64,000 bases of DNA, from the NCBI GenBank assembly GCA_963710675.1, contig CAVQBE010000024.1, positions 13,272 to 77,271 on the forward strand. The letters are read 5' to 3'. The translations under genes were made by a program, and so were the position numbers. Every line of letters starts with the position of its first letter. Positions within the stretch are counted from its first letter, which is position 1. The notes under the pieces are model-generated. The model was not told the origin of the DNA. It saw nothing but the letters and a program-made list of their open reading frames with translations, and did no database searches. Below, in pieces: positions 29,361 to 43,013 of the stretch. This stretch comes from JACCZX01 sp963710675. Lineage in GTDB: Bacteria; Pseudomonadota; Gammaproteobacteria; Burkholderiales; Burkholderiaceae_F.

Positions 29361-30400
29361 TCAATCGTGCAACCAGCAGGCAGCCAGCGAAGTTCCGGCC
29401 GGCAACAGGCCCGGCCGTTCACGCGGGCAGCGCTCGAACGCGTGCACGCAACGCGGATGGAACGCACAGCCGCTCGGAATCGCGGTCAGCCGGGGCATCG
29501 ACCCATTGATTTGCGTCAGCCGTTCTGTTTCGTGACCAAATGTCGGAATCGATCCCATCAAGCCAACGGTGTACGGATGCTGCGGCCGATGGATCACATC
29601 GGCCACCGGCCCGATCTCGGCAATGCGGCCCGGCATACATCACCGCGACGCGGTCTGCGGTTTCAGCGATGACGCCCATGTCATGCGTCACCAGCATCAC
29701 CGCCGTGCCGTGGTCGCGGCACAGTTTCTTCAGCAGCGAAATGATTTGCGCCTGGATCGACACATCCAGCGCAGTGGTCGGCTCATCGGCAATGATAAGC
29801 TTCGGTTCGGCGGCCAGCGCCAAAGCAATCACGACCCTCTGCCGCATGCCACCCGAAAACTGATGCGGATAGTGATCGATGCGCCGATCGGCTGCTGGGA
29901 TGCCGGTCGACACGAGCAGCTCGATCGCACGTACGCGCGCCTTCGCGGACGACATGTTCAAGTGCGTCGTGATGGTCTCGGTCAACTGATCGCCGACCGT
30001 GTACAGCGGATTCAACGACGTCAGCGGGTCCTGAAAGATCGCACCGATTTCGCGCCCGCGAATCTTGCGCATTTCGTCATACGGCAGCGTGTCGATACGG
30101 CGCCCGACCAACCGCATTTCACCGGCCGCGATGCGGCCCGGCGGCTCCAGCAGGCCGATGATTGCCGCCCCGGTCAGCGATTTTCCCGCGCCCGATTCGC
30201 CCACGACCCCCAATACTTCGCCGGGCGCGATCGAAAACGAAATATCGTCGACCGCCACCAGCGTGCCGTGCCGGGTCGGAAACTCGATGCGCAAATTGCG
30301 CACCTCGAGCAGCGAGTGCCGACGAGACCTCGGTTGCCTTCAGTGCCGCGGTGGCGTCATCGTCATCGCGACGGGCGCCATGGGCGTCAGTGCTAGGCAT
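29361..30400 (-). CDS. Peptide ABC transporter ATP-binding protein, DppD/OppD type (frameshifted)
   Basis: The partner ATPase of the importer. It starts at ATG 30400 and shifts frame near 30310 into LLEVRNLRIEFPTRHGTLVAVDDISFSI. It has Walker A GESGAGKS, IGAIFQDPLTSLNPLYTVGDQL, the signature HQFSGGMRQRVVIALAL, Walker B LIIADEPTTALDVSIQAQI and VTHDMGVIAETADRVAVMYAG. After another shift near 29635, GRIAEIGPVADVIHRPQHPYTVGLMGSIP and the Cys motif CAFHPRCVHAFERCP follow. About 346 residues, a normal length. The start overlaps the stop of the upstream lipoprotein gene. Confidence 0.82.
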
Positions 30401-30760
30401 TGCAGCCAGCGATCGGCTCCACGTAGTCGACTTCCGGAACGAAGTCCTGCTCCAGCGGATTCTTCTTCACCGCCTTCAGGTAGTAGCGCTTGCACAGCTT
30501 GACGTCCAATGTCAGCGGCTTGCGATCTCACCGTACGAGAAGCCGGGCGCCGGCGGCCCTTGAACGCGGATGACCTTGCGGCCCGGATCGACCATCACCG
30601 GGTTGCGGGTATCACTGCGGCCATCGACATCAAGCACGATCACCGAGTAGCTGTGTTAATCCGTCTTGAAATAGCGATTGCCGTCGATGTACGAGAACGG
30701 CGTCGTGGCACAACCGGCCAACGCAAGGAGCGCTACCGCACTTGCGAGCTTCGTTTTCAT
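30393..30760 (-). CDS. Small lipoprotein within the transporter operon (interrupted)
   Basis: It starts MKTKLASAVALLALAGCATTPFSYIDG behind GGGAGGTG, a lipoprotein signal with Cys near residue 17. An in-frame TAA stands after YFKTD, yet the same frame continues sensibly as HSYSVIVLDVDGRSDTRNPVMVDPGRKVIRVQGPPAPGFSYGE. After a frame change near 30525 it ends LDVKLCKRYYLKAVKKNPLEQDFVPEVDYVEPIAGC. The TAA could be a substitution error or a real nonsense mutation. About 120 residues if restored. No function is known; it is placed between the permease and ATPase genes. Confidence 0.5.
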
Positions 30761-30782
30761 AACACCTCCCATAAAGAGCTTC

Positions 30783-31703
30783 CTATCTCAGCTTGGGATT
30801 GAGTGCGTCGCGCAGCCAATCGCCCAGCAGATTGACAGAAAGTACAAGCAATACCAGGGCCAGACCCGGGAATATCGTGATCCACCATTCGCCGGAAAAC
30901 AAAAACTCATTGCCGATGCGAATCAGCGTTCCCAACGACGGCGTGGTCGGCGGAACGCCGACGCCGAGAAACGACAGCGTCGCCTCGGTGATGATCGCCG
31001 TCGCGATATGCACCGTCGCCAGCACCAGCACCGGGCCCATCACGTTCGGCAGTACATGGCGCGCCATGATGGCCAGCGGCGACACGCCGATCACGCGCGC
31101 CGCCTGCACGTACTCCTTGTTCTTCTCGACCAGCGTTGAGCCGCGCACGGTGCGCGCGTACTGCACCCAGCCCGACAACGCGATCGCGAGAATCAGCACG
31201 CCGAACGCAAGTTCGTTATGCGTGTCGCGCGGCAAAGCCGCGCGTGCGACCCCATCGATCAGCAGCGCAGTCAGGATTGCGGGAAACGACAGCATCACGT
31301 CGCACACCCGCATGATGAACGCGTCGAGCCGGCCACCGACGTAACCCGAAAGCAGCCCCAGGCCGACCCCAAGCACGACCGACAACGCGACCGACGCCAG
31401 CCCGATCGCCAGCGAAACCTGCATTCCAAACAGGATCGCGGAAAAAATATCGCGACCCTGATCGTCGGTGCCGAGCCAGAAATTGGGGTTGCTGCCCGCC
31501 TCCCACATCGGCGGCAACGAAGCATCGAGCAGATTGATCGTTGCCAGATCAAACGGGTTGTGCGGCGCCACCCAACTCGCAAACACGGCGGAAAAAATCA
31601 GGACGAACGCCACAACCGCCGCGGTGATTGCGATCGGCGAGTTGCGGAAGCTGTAGGCGACGTCGCTGTCCCACATGCGGCCGGCAGCGTTCGTCGGAAT
31701 CAC
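30783..31703 (-). CDS. Peptide ABC transporter permease, DppC/OppC type
   Basis: An inner-membrane permease. WDSDVAYSFRNSPIAITAAVVAFVLIFSAVFASWVAPHNPFD is the typical OppC start. It is followed by NFWLGTDDQGRDIFSAILFGMQVSLAIGL, further transmembrane spans, the EAA loop EYVQAARVIGVSPLAIMARHVLPNV, and a conserved end FPGLALVLLVLSVNLLGDWLRDALNPK. About six membrane segments. The first residues are uncertain: a more upstream ATG at 31763 could start the gene if one indel near 31745 is corrected. It pairs with the DppB-type permease at 34626. Confidence 0.85.
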   Translation of the reverse strand: MIPTNAAGRMWDSDVAYSFRNSPIAITAAVVAFVLIFSAVFASWVAPHNPFDLATINLLDASLPPMWEAGSNPNFWLGTDDQGRDIFSAILFGMQVSLAIGLASVALSVVLGVGLGLLSGYVGGRLDAFIMRVCDVMLSFPAILTALLIDGVARAALPRDTHNELAFGVLILAIALSGWVQYARTVRGSTLVEKNKEYVQAARVIGVSPLAIMARHVLPNVMGPVLVLATVHIATAIITEATLSFLGVGVPPTTPSLGTLIRIGNEFLFSGEWWITIFPGLALVLLVLSVNLLGDWLRDALNPKLR

Positions 31704-31790
31704 CGATCCCTGATCGGTGATCGACCGGGACGTTCGGGTCAGCCGCTACTGCGCGGTATCCATGCGGATCGGCCGCAGTCGACGTTCGCC

Positions 31791-33392
31791 TTACGGCTGC
31801 TTGATGGTGACCCACTTGATGAACATGTAGTTGTCCGCCAACTGGACCAGATCAATGTTGCGCTTCATCGCCCACGCCAACGCCTGCTGATGCAATGGAA
31901 TGTGGCCGACGTCGTCCTGATGGATCTTCATCGCTTCGGCGATCATCGCGTTGCGCTTCTTGATGTCGGTCTCGGTCGCGATTGCCTTGGTCAACTGGTC
32001 GATCTTCGGATTGCTGTAGCTGCCCAGATTGAACTGACCCTGGCCGCCCTCGCCCGGCGTCGCCATCAGCGCGAACAGCGGGTTATGCGAGTCGTAGCTG
32101 CCGGGCGTCCAGCCGAGCAGATAGAACGACGTGTTGCGTGACAGGATCTTCGGAAAGTAGGTGCCCTTGGTTTCCGCCGCCAGGTTCACCTTGATGCCCA
32201 CCTTGGCCAGCATCGCGGCAACCGCCTTGCAGATCTCTTCGTCGTTGACGTAGCGATCATTCGGGCAGTTCATTCCAACTTCGAAGCCCTGCGGATAGCC
32301 CGCTTCGGCCAGCAGCTTCTTCGACGCTTCCGCGTCGAACGGCAGTCGCTTGTTCAAGTCAGGAACGAAGCCATTGATACCCGGCGCGATCATCAGTCCG
32401 GTGGGCGCCGACGCACCGCGCATCACGGTTTTCTGAATCGCGTTGACGTCGATCGCCTGATAAAACGCCTGCCGCACGCGCTTGTCCTTGAACGGATTCT
32501 TGCCTTTGACGTTCGATTGCAGCAGCTCGTTGCGCGACTGATCCATGCCAAGAAAGATCGTGCGCAGCTCGGGCGCCTGCATCACTTTCAGATTCTTGTC
32601 GGCCGAAATGCGGGCGATGTCCTGCACCGGCACCGGCTCCATCATGTCGATCTCGCCCGACAGCAGCGCAGCGACTCGCGTCGAGTTGTTGCCGATCGGC
32701 GTAAAGATCACTTCCTGCACGTTGCCTTCGATCTTGCCCCAGTAGCCCGCATTGCGTTGCAACGTCGTGCGAATGTTGGGGTCGCGCGAGCGCAGGCGAT
32801 AAGGTCCGGTGCCATTGGCCTGGAACGATGCGGTGTTCTCGGTACCTTTGCGCTTATCGACCGGCTGCGTTGCCTTGTTCTTCTCGCACCAGCTCTTCGA
32901 CATGATGTACCAGTTGGTGATCACGTCCGGCAGAATCGGAAACGGCTCGGTGGTGATGATGTCGATCGTGTGATCGTCGAGCTTGCGAATTTCCTTGATC
33001 GAACCGACGTAGGTCTTGACGTCGGAGCCTTCGCCCTTGCCGCGGTTGTACGAAAAGATCACGTCATCGGCGGTGAACGGCGTGCCGTCGTGAAATACCA
33101 CTCCCTTGCGCAGATTGAAGCGCCATACGGTCGGGCGCCGTCTGCTTCCAGTCGGTGGCCAGCAACGGAACCACCTCGAGCTTCTTGCCGCGCCCGATCA
33201 GCGGTTCATAAATGTTGCCGGTGAATGCAAGCTGGAACGACTCGTTCAGCGAGTGCGGGTCCATCGAAAGCGCATCGCCCTGATTCGCAAATTTCAGCGT
33301 CTGCGCCTGCGCAACCGCACGTTGCAAGCCCGAGCCGCCGCGCCGGCACCGACAAAACGCGTGCGACGCGAGTGAGGATGCAATGTTTTCAT
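31791..33392 (-). CDS. Periplasmic peptide-binding protein (SBP family 5), frameshifted N-terminus
   Basis: An extracytoplasmic binding protein of about 530 residues for the peptide importer. After MKTLHPHSRRTRF and a broken signal region, the mature chain reads QTLKFANQGDALSMDPHSLNESFQLAFTGNIYEPLI. After a shift near 33120 it continues VFHDGTPFTADDVIFSYNRGKGEGSDVKTYVG, then the family-5 features NGTGPYRL, KVGIKVNLAAETKGTYFPKIL and YDSHNPLFALMATPGEGGQGQFNLGSYSNPKIDQL. The ligand is not known. It is homologous to the second binding protein at 35685-37261, suggesting duplication or two substrate ranges for one permease. Confidence 0.82.
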
Positions 33393-33408
33393 CGGGCTTC
33401 CTTCATGG

Positions 33409-34625
33409 TCAATGCTCTGAAAGGGGCATTCTGCGCTCGGCGAGCGCGGAGAAAAACGCGGCGCCGAGCGGAATGATGGCGTCGTTGAAGTCGTAGCGCG
33501 TGTTGTGCAGGAAGCAGTTCGACGGCCCGCCACCCTGCCCCAGGCGCAGATAGCAGCCGGGCTTGGCCTGCAGCATGAACGAGAAATCCTCCGCGCCCAT
33601 GCTCGGCGCGAGGTTGCGGATCACATTGTCTTCGCCGACCAACTCGGCGGCCACATCACCGGCAAATCGTGGCTTGCTGCGGGTGATTGATCGTGGCCGG
33701 ATAAATGCGCTCGTAAACGATCGTGGCTTCCGCACCAAAAGCGCGCGCGGTCGACTCGACCAGCTCGGTGATGCGTCGCTCGACCAGCTCCTGCGTGTCG
33801 ATCTTCGACGTGCGCACGGTACCGATCAGCTTGGCTTCGCGCGGCACGACCGAAAACGCGCCGGGGCTGCCGGCCTGCACCGAACACAGACTCACGACTG
33901 CGTTATCGAGCGGCGCCACATTGCGCGAAACGATCGACTGCGCCGCGATGATGATGTGCGCCCGCCACCACTACCGGGTCGACCGTCAGGTGCGGATGCG
34001 CCCCGTGGCCGCCCTTGCCGCAGATCGTGATCTCGATGCGGTCTGCCGACGACATCATCGGCCCGGAATTGAGGCCGATCTGCCCCGCCGGCAGCGCGCG
34101 GCCAGTTGTGCATCGCATAAACCTCCTCGGCAGGGAAACGCTCGAAAAGCCCATCGTCGATCATCGCCTTCGCGCCCGCGTAACCCTCTTCGCCCGGCTG
34201 GAAGATCAGATACACCGTGCCGTCGAAATTGCGCGTGCGCGCCAGATACTGCGCGGCGCCGACCAGCATCGTCGTATGCCCATCGTGGCCGCACCCATGC
34301 ATCAGCCCCGGTTTGGTCGAGCGATGCGCAAATTCGTTTTCTTCGACGATCGGCAACGCGTCCATGTCGGCGCGCAGCGCGATCGAACGTCCCGAGGCGT
34401 TCTTCTCACCGCGAACAACTCCGACCACGCCCGTCTTGCCAATATCGGTATGCACTTCGATGCCGAAATCGCGCATGCGCTCGGCCACCAGCGCCGACGT
34501 GCGGTGCTCCTCGAACCCGATCTCGGGATTCGCATGCAGATCACGCCGCAGCGCCGTCAGTCCTTCGTGGTGCGGAAAAATGCGGCCAGCGGGCCGCGCA
34601 GAGCAAGTCCTAGATATGTGCCCAT
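33409..34625 (-). CDS. M20 amidohydrolase embedded in the peptide-transporter region (frameshifted)
   Basis: A hippurate-hydrolase-like zinc enzyme of about 400 residues. The pieces in order are RRDLHANPEIGFEEHRTSALVAERMRDFGIEV, RADMDALPIVEENEFAH, HGCGHDGHTTMLVGAAQYLA, FQPGEEGYAGAKAMIDDG, NAVVSLCSVQAGSPGAFSVVP, and APSMGAEDFSFMLQAKPGCYLRLGQGG. The frame changes near 34590, 34120, 33950 and 33690. Its ATG directly abuts the stop of the DppB-type permease, and the binding-protein gene follows 16 bases later, so it is an operon member. This placement suggests that the importer supplies N-acyl amino acids or peptides that this enzyme cleaves. Confidence 0.78.
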
Positions 34626-35609
34626 TCAGTGTGCCGCGGCGGTGCGGTCGATGCGCAGCCGCGGATCAACAGCAAAGTACAGCAAATCGACGATCAGATT
34701 GATCAGCACGAACACCAATGCAATCAGGCACAAATAAGCGGCCATCACCGGAATGTCGGCAAACTGCACCGACTGAATGAACAGCAATCCCATCCCAGGC
34801 CACTGAAATACCGTCTCGGTGACGATCGCGAATGCAATGATTCCGCCCAGCTGCAACCCGGTGATCGTGATGACCGGCACCAGCGTGTTCTTCAATGCGT
34901 GGCCAAAGTGGACCGCACGATCGGTCAGCCCGCGCGCGCGCGCGAACTTGATGTAGTCGGTGCGCAGCACTTCCATCATCTCCGACCGCACCAGCCGCAT
35001 GATCAGCGTCAGCTGGAACAGCGACAGCGTGATTGCCGGCAGGATCAGGTGCTTCCAGCCGGTGGTCGTCAGCAATCCGGTGCTCCACCAGCCAAGTTGC
35101 ACCGTGTCGCCGCGCCCGTAGGACGGCAGCCAGCCAAGCTGCACGGCGAACACCAGGATCAGCAGGATGCCGATCAGAAAAGTCGGCAGCGAAATCCCCA
35201 CCAGCGAGACCGCAAGCAGAAAATGCGAAAACCACGAATCCCGCCGCAGCGCCGTGTAAACGCCCATCGGAATACCAACGACGATCGCGATCACCGCCGC
35301 AGCGAACGCGAGCTCGAGCGTTGCCGGCAAACGTTCCTTGATCAAGGTGGACACCGCTCGTCCCTGCCGCAGGCTGATGCCGAAATCGCCCTGCATCGCG
35401 TTGCCGATGAAGTGCGCGAACTGCACATAGAACGGCTGATCGAGCCCCAGATCGCCGCGCAACCGGGCGCGGTCTTCGGGCGTCGCGTCCTGCCCCAGCA
35501 TCTGTGACACCGGATCGCCGACATACTGAAACAGCAGAAACGCGATCAGCGCCACGACCAGCATGACGAGAATCGCTTGCAACAGGCGGCGAACGATAAA
35601 GGCGGCCAT
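34626..35609 (-). CDS. Peptide ABC transporter permease, DppB/OppB type
   Basis: An intact 327-residue inner-membrane permease. It starts MAAFIVRRLLQAILVMLVVALIAFLLFQ, has the family-typical DPVSQMLGQDATPEDRARLRGDLGLDQPFYVQFAHFI periplasmic loop, GDFGISLRQGRAVSTLIKERLPATLELA, the EAA loop DYIKFARARGLTDRAVHFGHALKNTLVPVIT, and ends with ETVFQWPGMGLLFIQSVQFADIPVMAAYLCLIALVFVLINLIVDLLYFAVDPRLR. It is the first gene after the intercistronic terminator. Confidence 0.9.
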   Translation of the reverse strand: MAAFIVRRLLQAILVMLVVALIAFLLFQYVGDPVSQMLGQDATPEDRARLRGDLGLDQPFYVQFAHFIGNAMQGDFGISLRQGRAVSTLIKERLPATLELAFAAAVIAIVVGIPMGVYTALRRDSWFSHFLLAVSLVGISLPTFLIGILLILVFAVQLGWLPSYGRGDTVQLGWWSTGLLTTTGWKHLILPAITLSLFQLTLIMRLVRSEMMEVLRTDYIKFARARGLTDRAVHFGHALKNTLVPVITITGLQLGGIIAFAIVTETVFQWPGMGLLFIQSVQFADIPVMAAYLCLIALVFVLINLIVDLLYFAVDPRLRIDRTAAAH

Positions 35610-35629
35610 GCACCGATATTAGAGCAGCC

Positions 35630-35663
35630 AAAAAAAAGGTCGGACGCTTTTCAGTGTCCGACC
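35630..35663 (-). terminator. Intrinsic terminator after the first binding-protein gene
   Basis: Read on the minus strand: an 8-bp stem (GGTCGGAC/GTCCGACC at 35663-35656 and 35645-35638) followed by eight T residues (35637-35630). It sits 22 bases after the binding-protein stop and 21 before the permease start. It could cap the abundant binding-protein message with partial read-through into the permease genes. Confidence 0.85.
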
Positions 35664-35684
35664 GGGCAACACTTTCAACCACTC

Positions 35685-37261
35685 TCAATCGATCTTGACC
35701 CACTGCACCTCGAGCCGGTTATCGGCGCGATGCACGACGTGACGTTCTTGCGCATCGCCCATGGAATGACCTGGTTATGCAACGGGATATGCATCACTTG
35801 CTTGTTATGCAGCATCAACGCGTCGGCGATCATCTGATTGCGCTTCTTGACGTCGACCTCGCCCTTGATCGCTTCGACGAGCTTGTCGAACTCGGCATTG
35901 CTGACGCGTCCTAGATTGAAGTTGCCGTCGCCGCCCTTGCCGACCGTCATCGGCAGTGATTGCAGCGAGTACAGCGCGTCGAACGTCGGCACACCCCAAC
36001 CGAGCAGATAAAGCGACGTGTCGTGCTTCTGAATCTTCGGGAAAGTAAGTTGCGCGCGGCATCGCGTTCAAGGCCACCTTGAGCCCGATCTTCGCCCACA
36101 TCGACACCAGCGCCTTGCAGATCTCCTCGTCGTTGATGTAGCGATTGTTCGGGCAGTCGAGCGTGACCGCGAAGCCGTTCGGATAGCCGGCCGCGGTCAG
36201 CAGCTCCTTCGCCTTCTTCTCGTCGTACGGCAAGCCGCTCGTGCGCGCCGGAGTCCAGCCGTGCACTGCACGCTGAATGATCGACGCCGGTCGGATCCGA
36301 CGAGCCCGCGCATCACCGCTTTCTTGATCGCCTCGATATCGATCGCGTGATACAGCGCCTGCCGAACGCGCATAGTCCTTGAACGGATTTTTCCCCTTCA
36401 CGTCGCTGTACTGCAGCTCGTCGCGCAACTGGTCCATGCCGATGAAGATCGTGCGGTTCTCCGCGCCTTCGATGACCTTGATCGAAGGTGTCTGCTTCAG
36501 GCGCGCGATGTCCTGCGGACGGGATCGAGCAGAAAGTCGATTTCGCCCGATAGCAGCGCCGCGGTGCGCGTCGCGTCCGATTTGATCGGCGTGTAGACGA
36601 CCTCGGTGACGTTGCCCTTCTTGGTCTTTGCTCCCCACCAGTTCGGATTGACTACGAACACGGTCTTGATGTCCGACCTCGCGCGACTTCAGCATGAACG
36701 GGCCGGTGCCATTGGCGTTGCGCGCAGCGTAGGTTTCTTCCTTCTGCACGAAGTTCTGCGGCGCGACGACTTTGTTCTTCTCGCCCACGCCTTTGTTGAC
36801 GATCCGCAGCTCGGTCAGTTGGCGCAGCAGCACCGGATTCGGCACCGTCGTGTAAGATGATCACCGTGTTGTCATCAACCGCCTGCGCGCGTTGAACGCC
36901 ACGGTGTACTGACCGGAAGTTCGACGTCGGCTGCATCGCGCGATCGATAGAGAACACGACATCGGTCGGCGGTCAACGGCGAGCCGTCGTGAAACTTCAC
37001 GCCCTGGCGCAGGTTGAAGCGCCAGATCAGCGGCGTCTCCTGCTTCCAGTCGGTCGAGAGCGCCGGCACAACTTCGAACTTCTCGTTGTAGGTCACCAGC
37101 GACTCGTAGATATACGAGTTGGCCGTGTTATTAAGTCCCTCGTTCTGCGCATGCGGGTCCATCGTCAGGATGTCGCCCTGGCTGGCCCAGCGCAAAGTCT
37201 TGGCATCGACAAGCGGTGCAATAGAAAGTGCTGCGACAAATGCGGCGATAGCGAGACGCAT
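35685..37261 (-). CDS. Second periplasmic peptide-binding protein (SBP family 5), frameshifted
   Basis: It starts MRLAIAAFVAALSIAPLVDA (Sec signal), then KTLRWASQGDILTMDPHAQNEGLNNTANSYIYESLVTYNEKFEVVPALSTDWKQ and FNLRQGVKFHDGSPLTAD. Later pieces include NGTGPFMLKSRE, IFIGMDQLRDELQYSDVKGKNPFKD, LPYDEKKAKELLTAAGYPNGFAVTLDCPNNRYINDEEICKAL and GGDGNFNLGRVSNAEFDKLVEAIKGEVD. The end, restored, is VVHRADNRLEVQWVKID before TGA 35687-35685. At least eight frame changes are needed, the densest in the window. It has strong similarity to the binding protein at 31791. Confidence 0.8.
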
Positions 37262-37376
37262 CGGCGTTCTCCTAGAGAAGGTGTGCGGAAAGCCGGACAT
37301 GATGCCTACATCCGGCATCGCAGCGTCAAACACCGCGTGCAGCGGGTTAACCCGCTGCGGCGCAGTCAGATGACAA

Positions 37377-39803
37377 CTAGCGTCGCGGCTTCAGCTCGAG
37401 CGTCATCGCCTCGCGCGCCGGTGGCGGACGCATCGGCAGATACCGGACGTCGCGCCACAGCGGCTGCATCGATCCATAGAGGTCGGAAAAAGGATTGCCG
37501 ACCTGCCCGCTCGACCCGACCCATAGCGAATTCGATTCGAGCGCGGCGAGGTCATAGATCGCGCGCAAGCGTCGCGGTATGCCGTGTAGAAAACGGAGCT
37601 TCGGTGCGATGCGACAGCGCACCGACGTTGATCGTGTGCGTATCTCCGGGGTACGCGATGCGACAGTTCGAACAGGCGGCGAAGCCCGGGCACACTCGAC
37701 ATCGGCCGGTGTTCGGCGGCCGCGCGATGCGCGTCGCCCCATCGCAACCCGGCGACATCGCGGCCCGAAGCTTGGGTCAGCTGCGTGACGGATGCGTCGA
37801 GCGCTTCGCCCGCCAGCGAGCGGCAGGTCTCGAAACGCTGCTCTGTCGAACGGTCATCGCACCAGTCACGCGCCTGCGCGCGGCCGGACAGCACATGCAG
37901 CAGAGTCGAAGTGAGTTCGGCTTGATCGACGAAGTCTTCGGTCAACGCGCCGAGGTCATCGGCAAAAATCCGATGCTTCAGCTCGCGCATCCATGCGTGA
38001 TAGATCAACGGCTCGGGCGCATCGCGCTTTCATCTGAAAGTCCCACACGGCCAGCCGTGCGAGCGCATCACGCCCGGCTTCGGTCAGCGGCTGAACATCC
38101 ATCAGCAACGCAAGCATGTCGCGCGCCGCGAACGAAGTGATGTCGGCCTGGATCGTCTTGAATGTGCTGACGTCGTGTTTGCCACGCGCGTCGAGCAGTT
38201 GCTCGACACGCTGCGCGCGATACGGCAGAAACCAGTCGTACGTCAGATGGTGCGCATACTTGGCCGGCACGACCTTGTGATTCGCCGTGACGATCACGCC
38301 GCTGGCAGGATCGCGCATCCTCGGTGTTTGCGCGGTCGGCAGGTAGCCGCGCCAGTCATAGCGCGCCTCCCAGCCCGGCGCGGGCACGAGGCCATGCAGA
38401 TCATTCGAGCGATCACGCATCGGAATGCGGCCGGTGACGACCATGCCGATCGTGCCATCACGTCAGCAATCAATGCCGACTGCGTGACGATCTGAAACCT
38501 GCGCAAGCGCGCGTTCGGCCTGGTCGATGTTCTGTGCTTTGTTCAACGCGCGGATCGCTGGCGATCGTCGTGTCGTTCGGCTCGAGCGCGGACCAACGCA
38601 AGGCGAGCACAAACTGCGATTGCTTGAAACCCTTTTCGACGCTGGCGAGACCGCTGATCACCGGGCCGTGCCGCGTCTCGCGCACCGTCAGCTCGACATC
38701 GTCGCGCCCTTGACGCGAATGCGCTCGACGCGCGTCGCAAAACGCGCCCAGCCCTCCGGCGTCTGATATTCGTCCGGCTGCTTCTGGATTGATGCGCTCC
38801 AGATAAAGATCCTGTTGATCGACGCCGGTATTGGTAAACGCCCATGCGACGCGATCATTGCGGCCGAGGACAACGCCGGGTACGCCGGGCAAAGTCGCTC
38901 CCATGACCTTCAAGCCCGGCGCCTGCATCGCGGCCAAATACCAAACCGATGGCGTGGTCAGTCCGAGATGCGGATCGTTGGCCAGCATCGGCTTGCCGCT
39001 GACGGTGCGCTTGCCCGACACGACCCAGTTGTTCGATCCGAGTCCTTCGCCGTCACCGAATCCGAGTGCGAACGCGGCGAAGGCAACGTCAGCGTCGCCA
39101 CCGCGGTCGGCTTCAACCCAAGCAATCGATACATCTCGGCATAGTCCGCGGTCGCCGGCGCCGGATCGCCCGGATACGGCGGATAGAAATCATTGATCTC
39201 CGCAACCGAAAACCGCTGCGCCAACTGCATGCGACGCAACTCGCGCGAATACGAATAGCGCGCCAGATCCCACGCCATCATCAGCGACCAGCCGATCGAA
39301 TCGGCCGGCGTCCACGGCTCGGGCTTCGGTGCGCGGGTCAGAAAAAACTCGGGCGGCAACGGCCCGCCGCGTTTGTTCAGATACGCGTTGACACCCGCCG
39401 CGTACGCATCGAGCAGATCGCGATGCTCGGCATCCAGGTTCTGATAAATGCTTTGCGCGGTACGTGCGATGCCGATCGTGCGCAGGAACTTGTCGGTGTC
39501 GAGCGCAGGCTCGCCCAGCACTTCGGCCAGGCGCCCGGCAGCAATGCGCCGATTGATTTCCATCTGCCATAGGCGATCCTGCGCGTGCGTGTAGCCGAGC
39601 GCGAAGGTCGCGTCGCGTTCGTTCGCGGCGTCGATGTTCGGTATGCCATTGTCGTCACGATCGATGCGCACCGCGTGCTGCAGTCCGGGAACAATGAACG
39701 TGCCTTCGTGCACCGGCAGGCTGGCTTGCCGATACCAAAGCAGTACCGCGAGCAGCGTCACGATGACCAGCAGCATTGCGAAGCCGGCATAACGTGCGCG
39801 CAC
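37377..39803 (-). CDS. Penicillin acylase family Ntn-hydrolase (frameshifted)
   Basis: A protein of about 800 residues with an N-terminal membrane anchor or signal (FAMLLVIVTLLAVLLWY). The alpha part has VRIDRDDNGIPNIDAANERDATFALGYTHAQDRLWQMEINRRIAAGRLAEVLG. The beta-chain starts at the catalytic Ser of LGSNNWVVSGKRTVSGKPMLANDPHLGL near 39040, the N-terminal nucleophile freed by autoprocessing. Later pieces are GVPGVVLGRNDRVAWAFTNTGVDQQDLY and a C-terminal GQVGNPFSDLYGSMQPLWRD. Several frame changes lie between 39090 and 37560. Such enzymes cut amides: penicillins, N-acyl homoserine lactones or other N-acyl compounds. The next locus imports peptides. Confidence 0.8.
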
Positions 39804-39857
39804 GAGGTCTCCGATCTCGATCTGATTCGAGCGCCGGCGATTGTATTAGTCGAAGCT

Positions 39858-43009
<3,152 letters not shown>

Positions 43010-43013
<4 letters not shown>

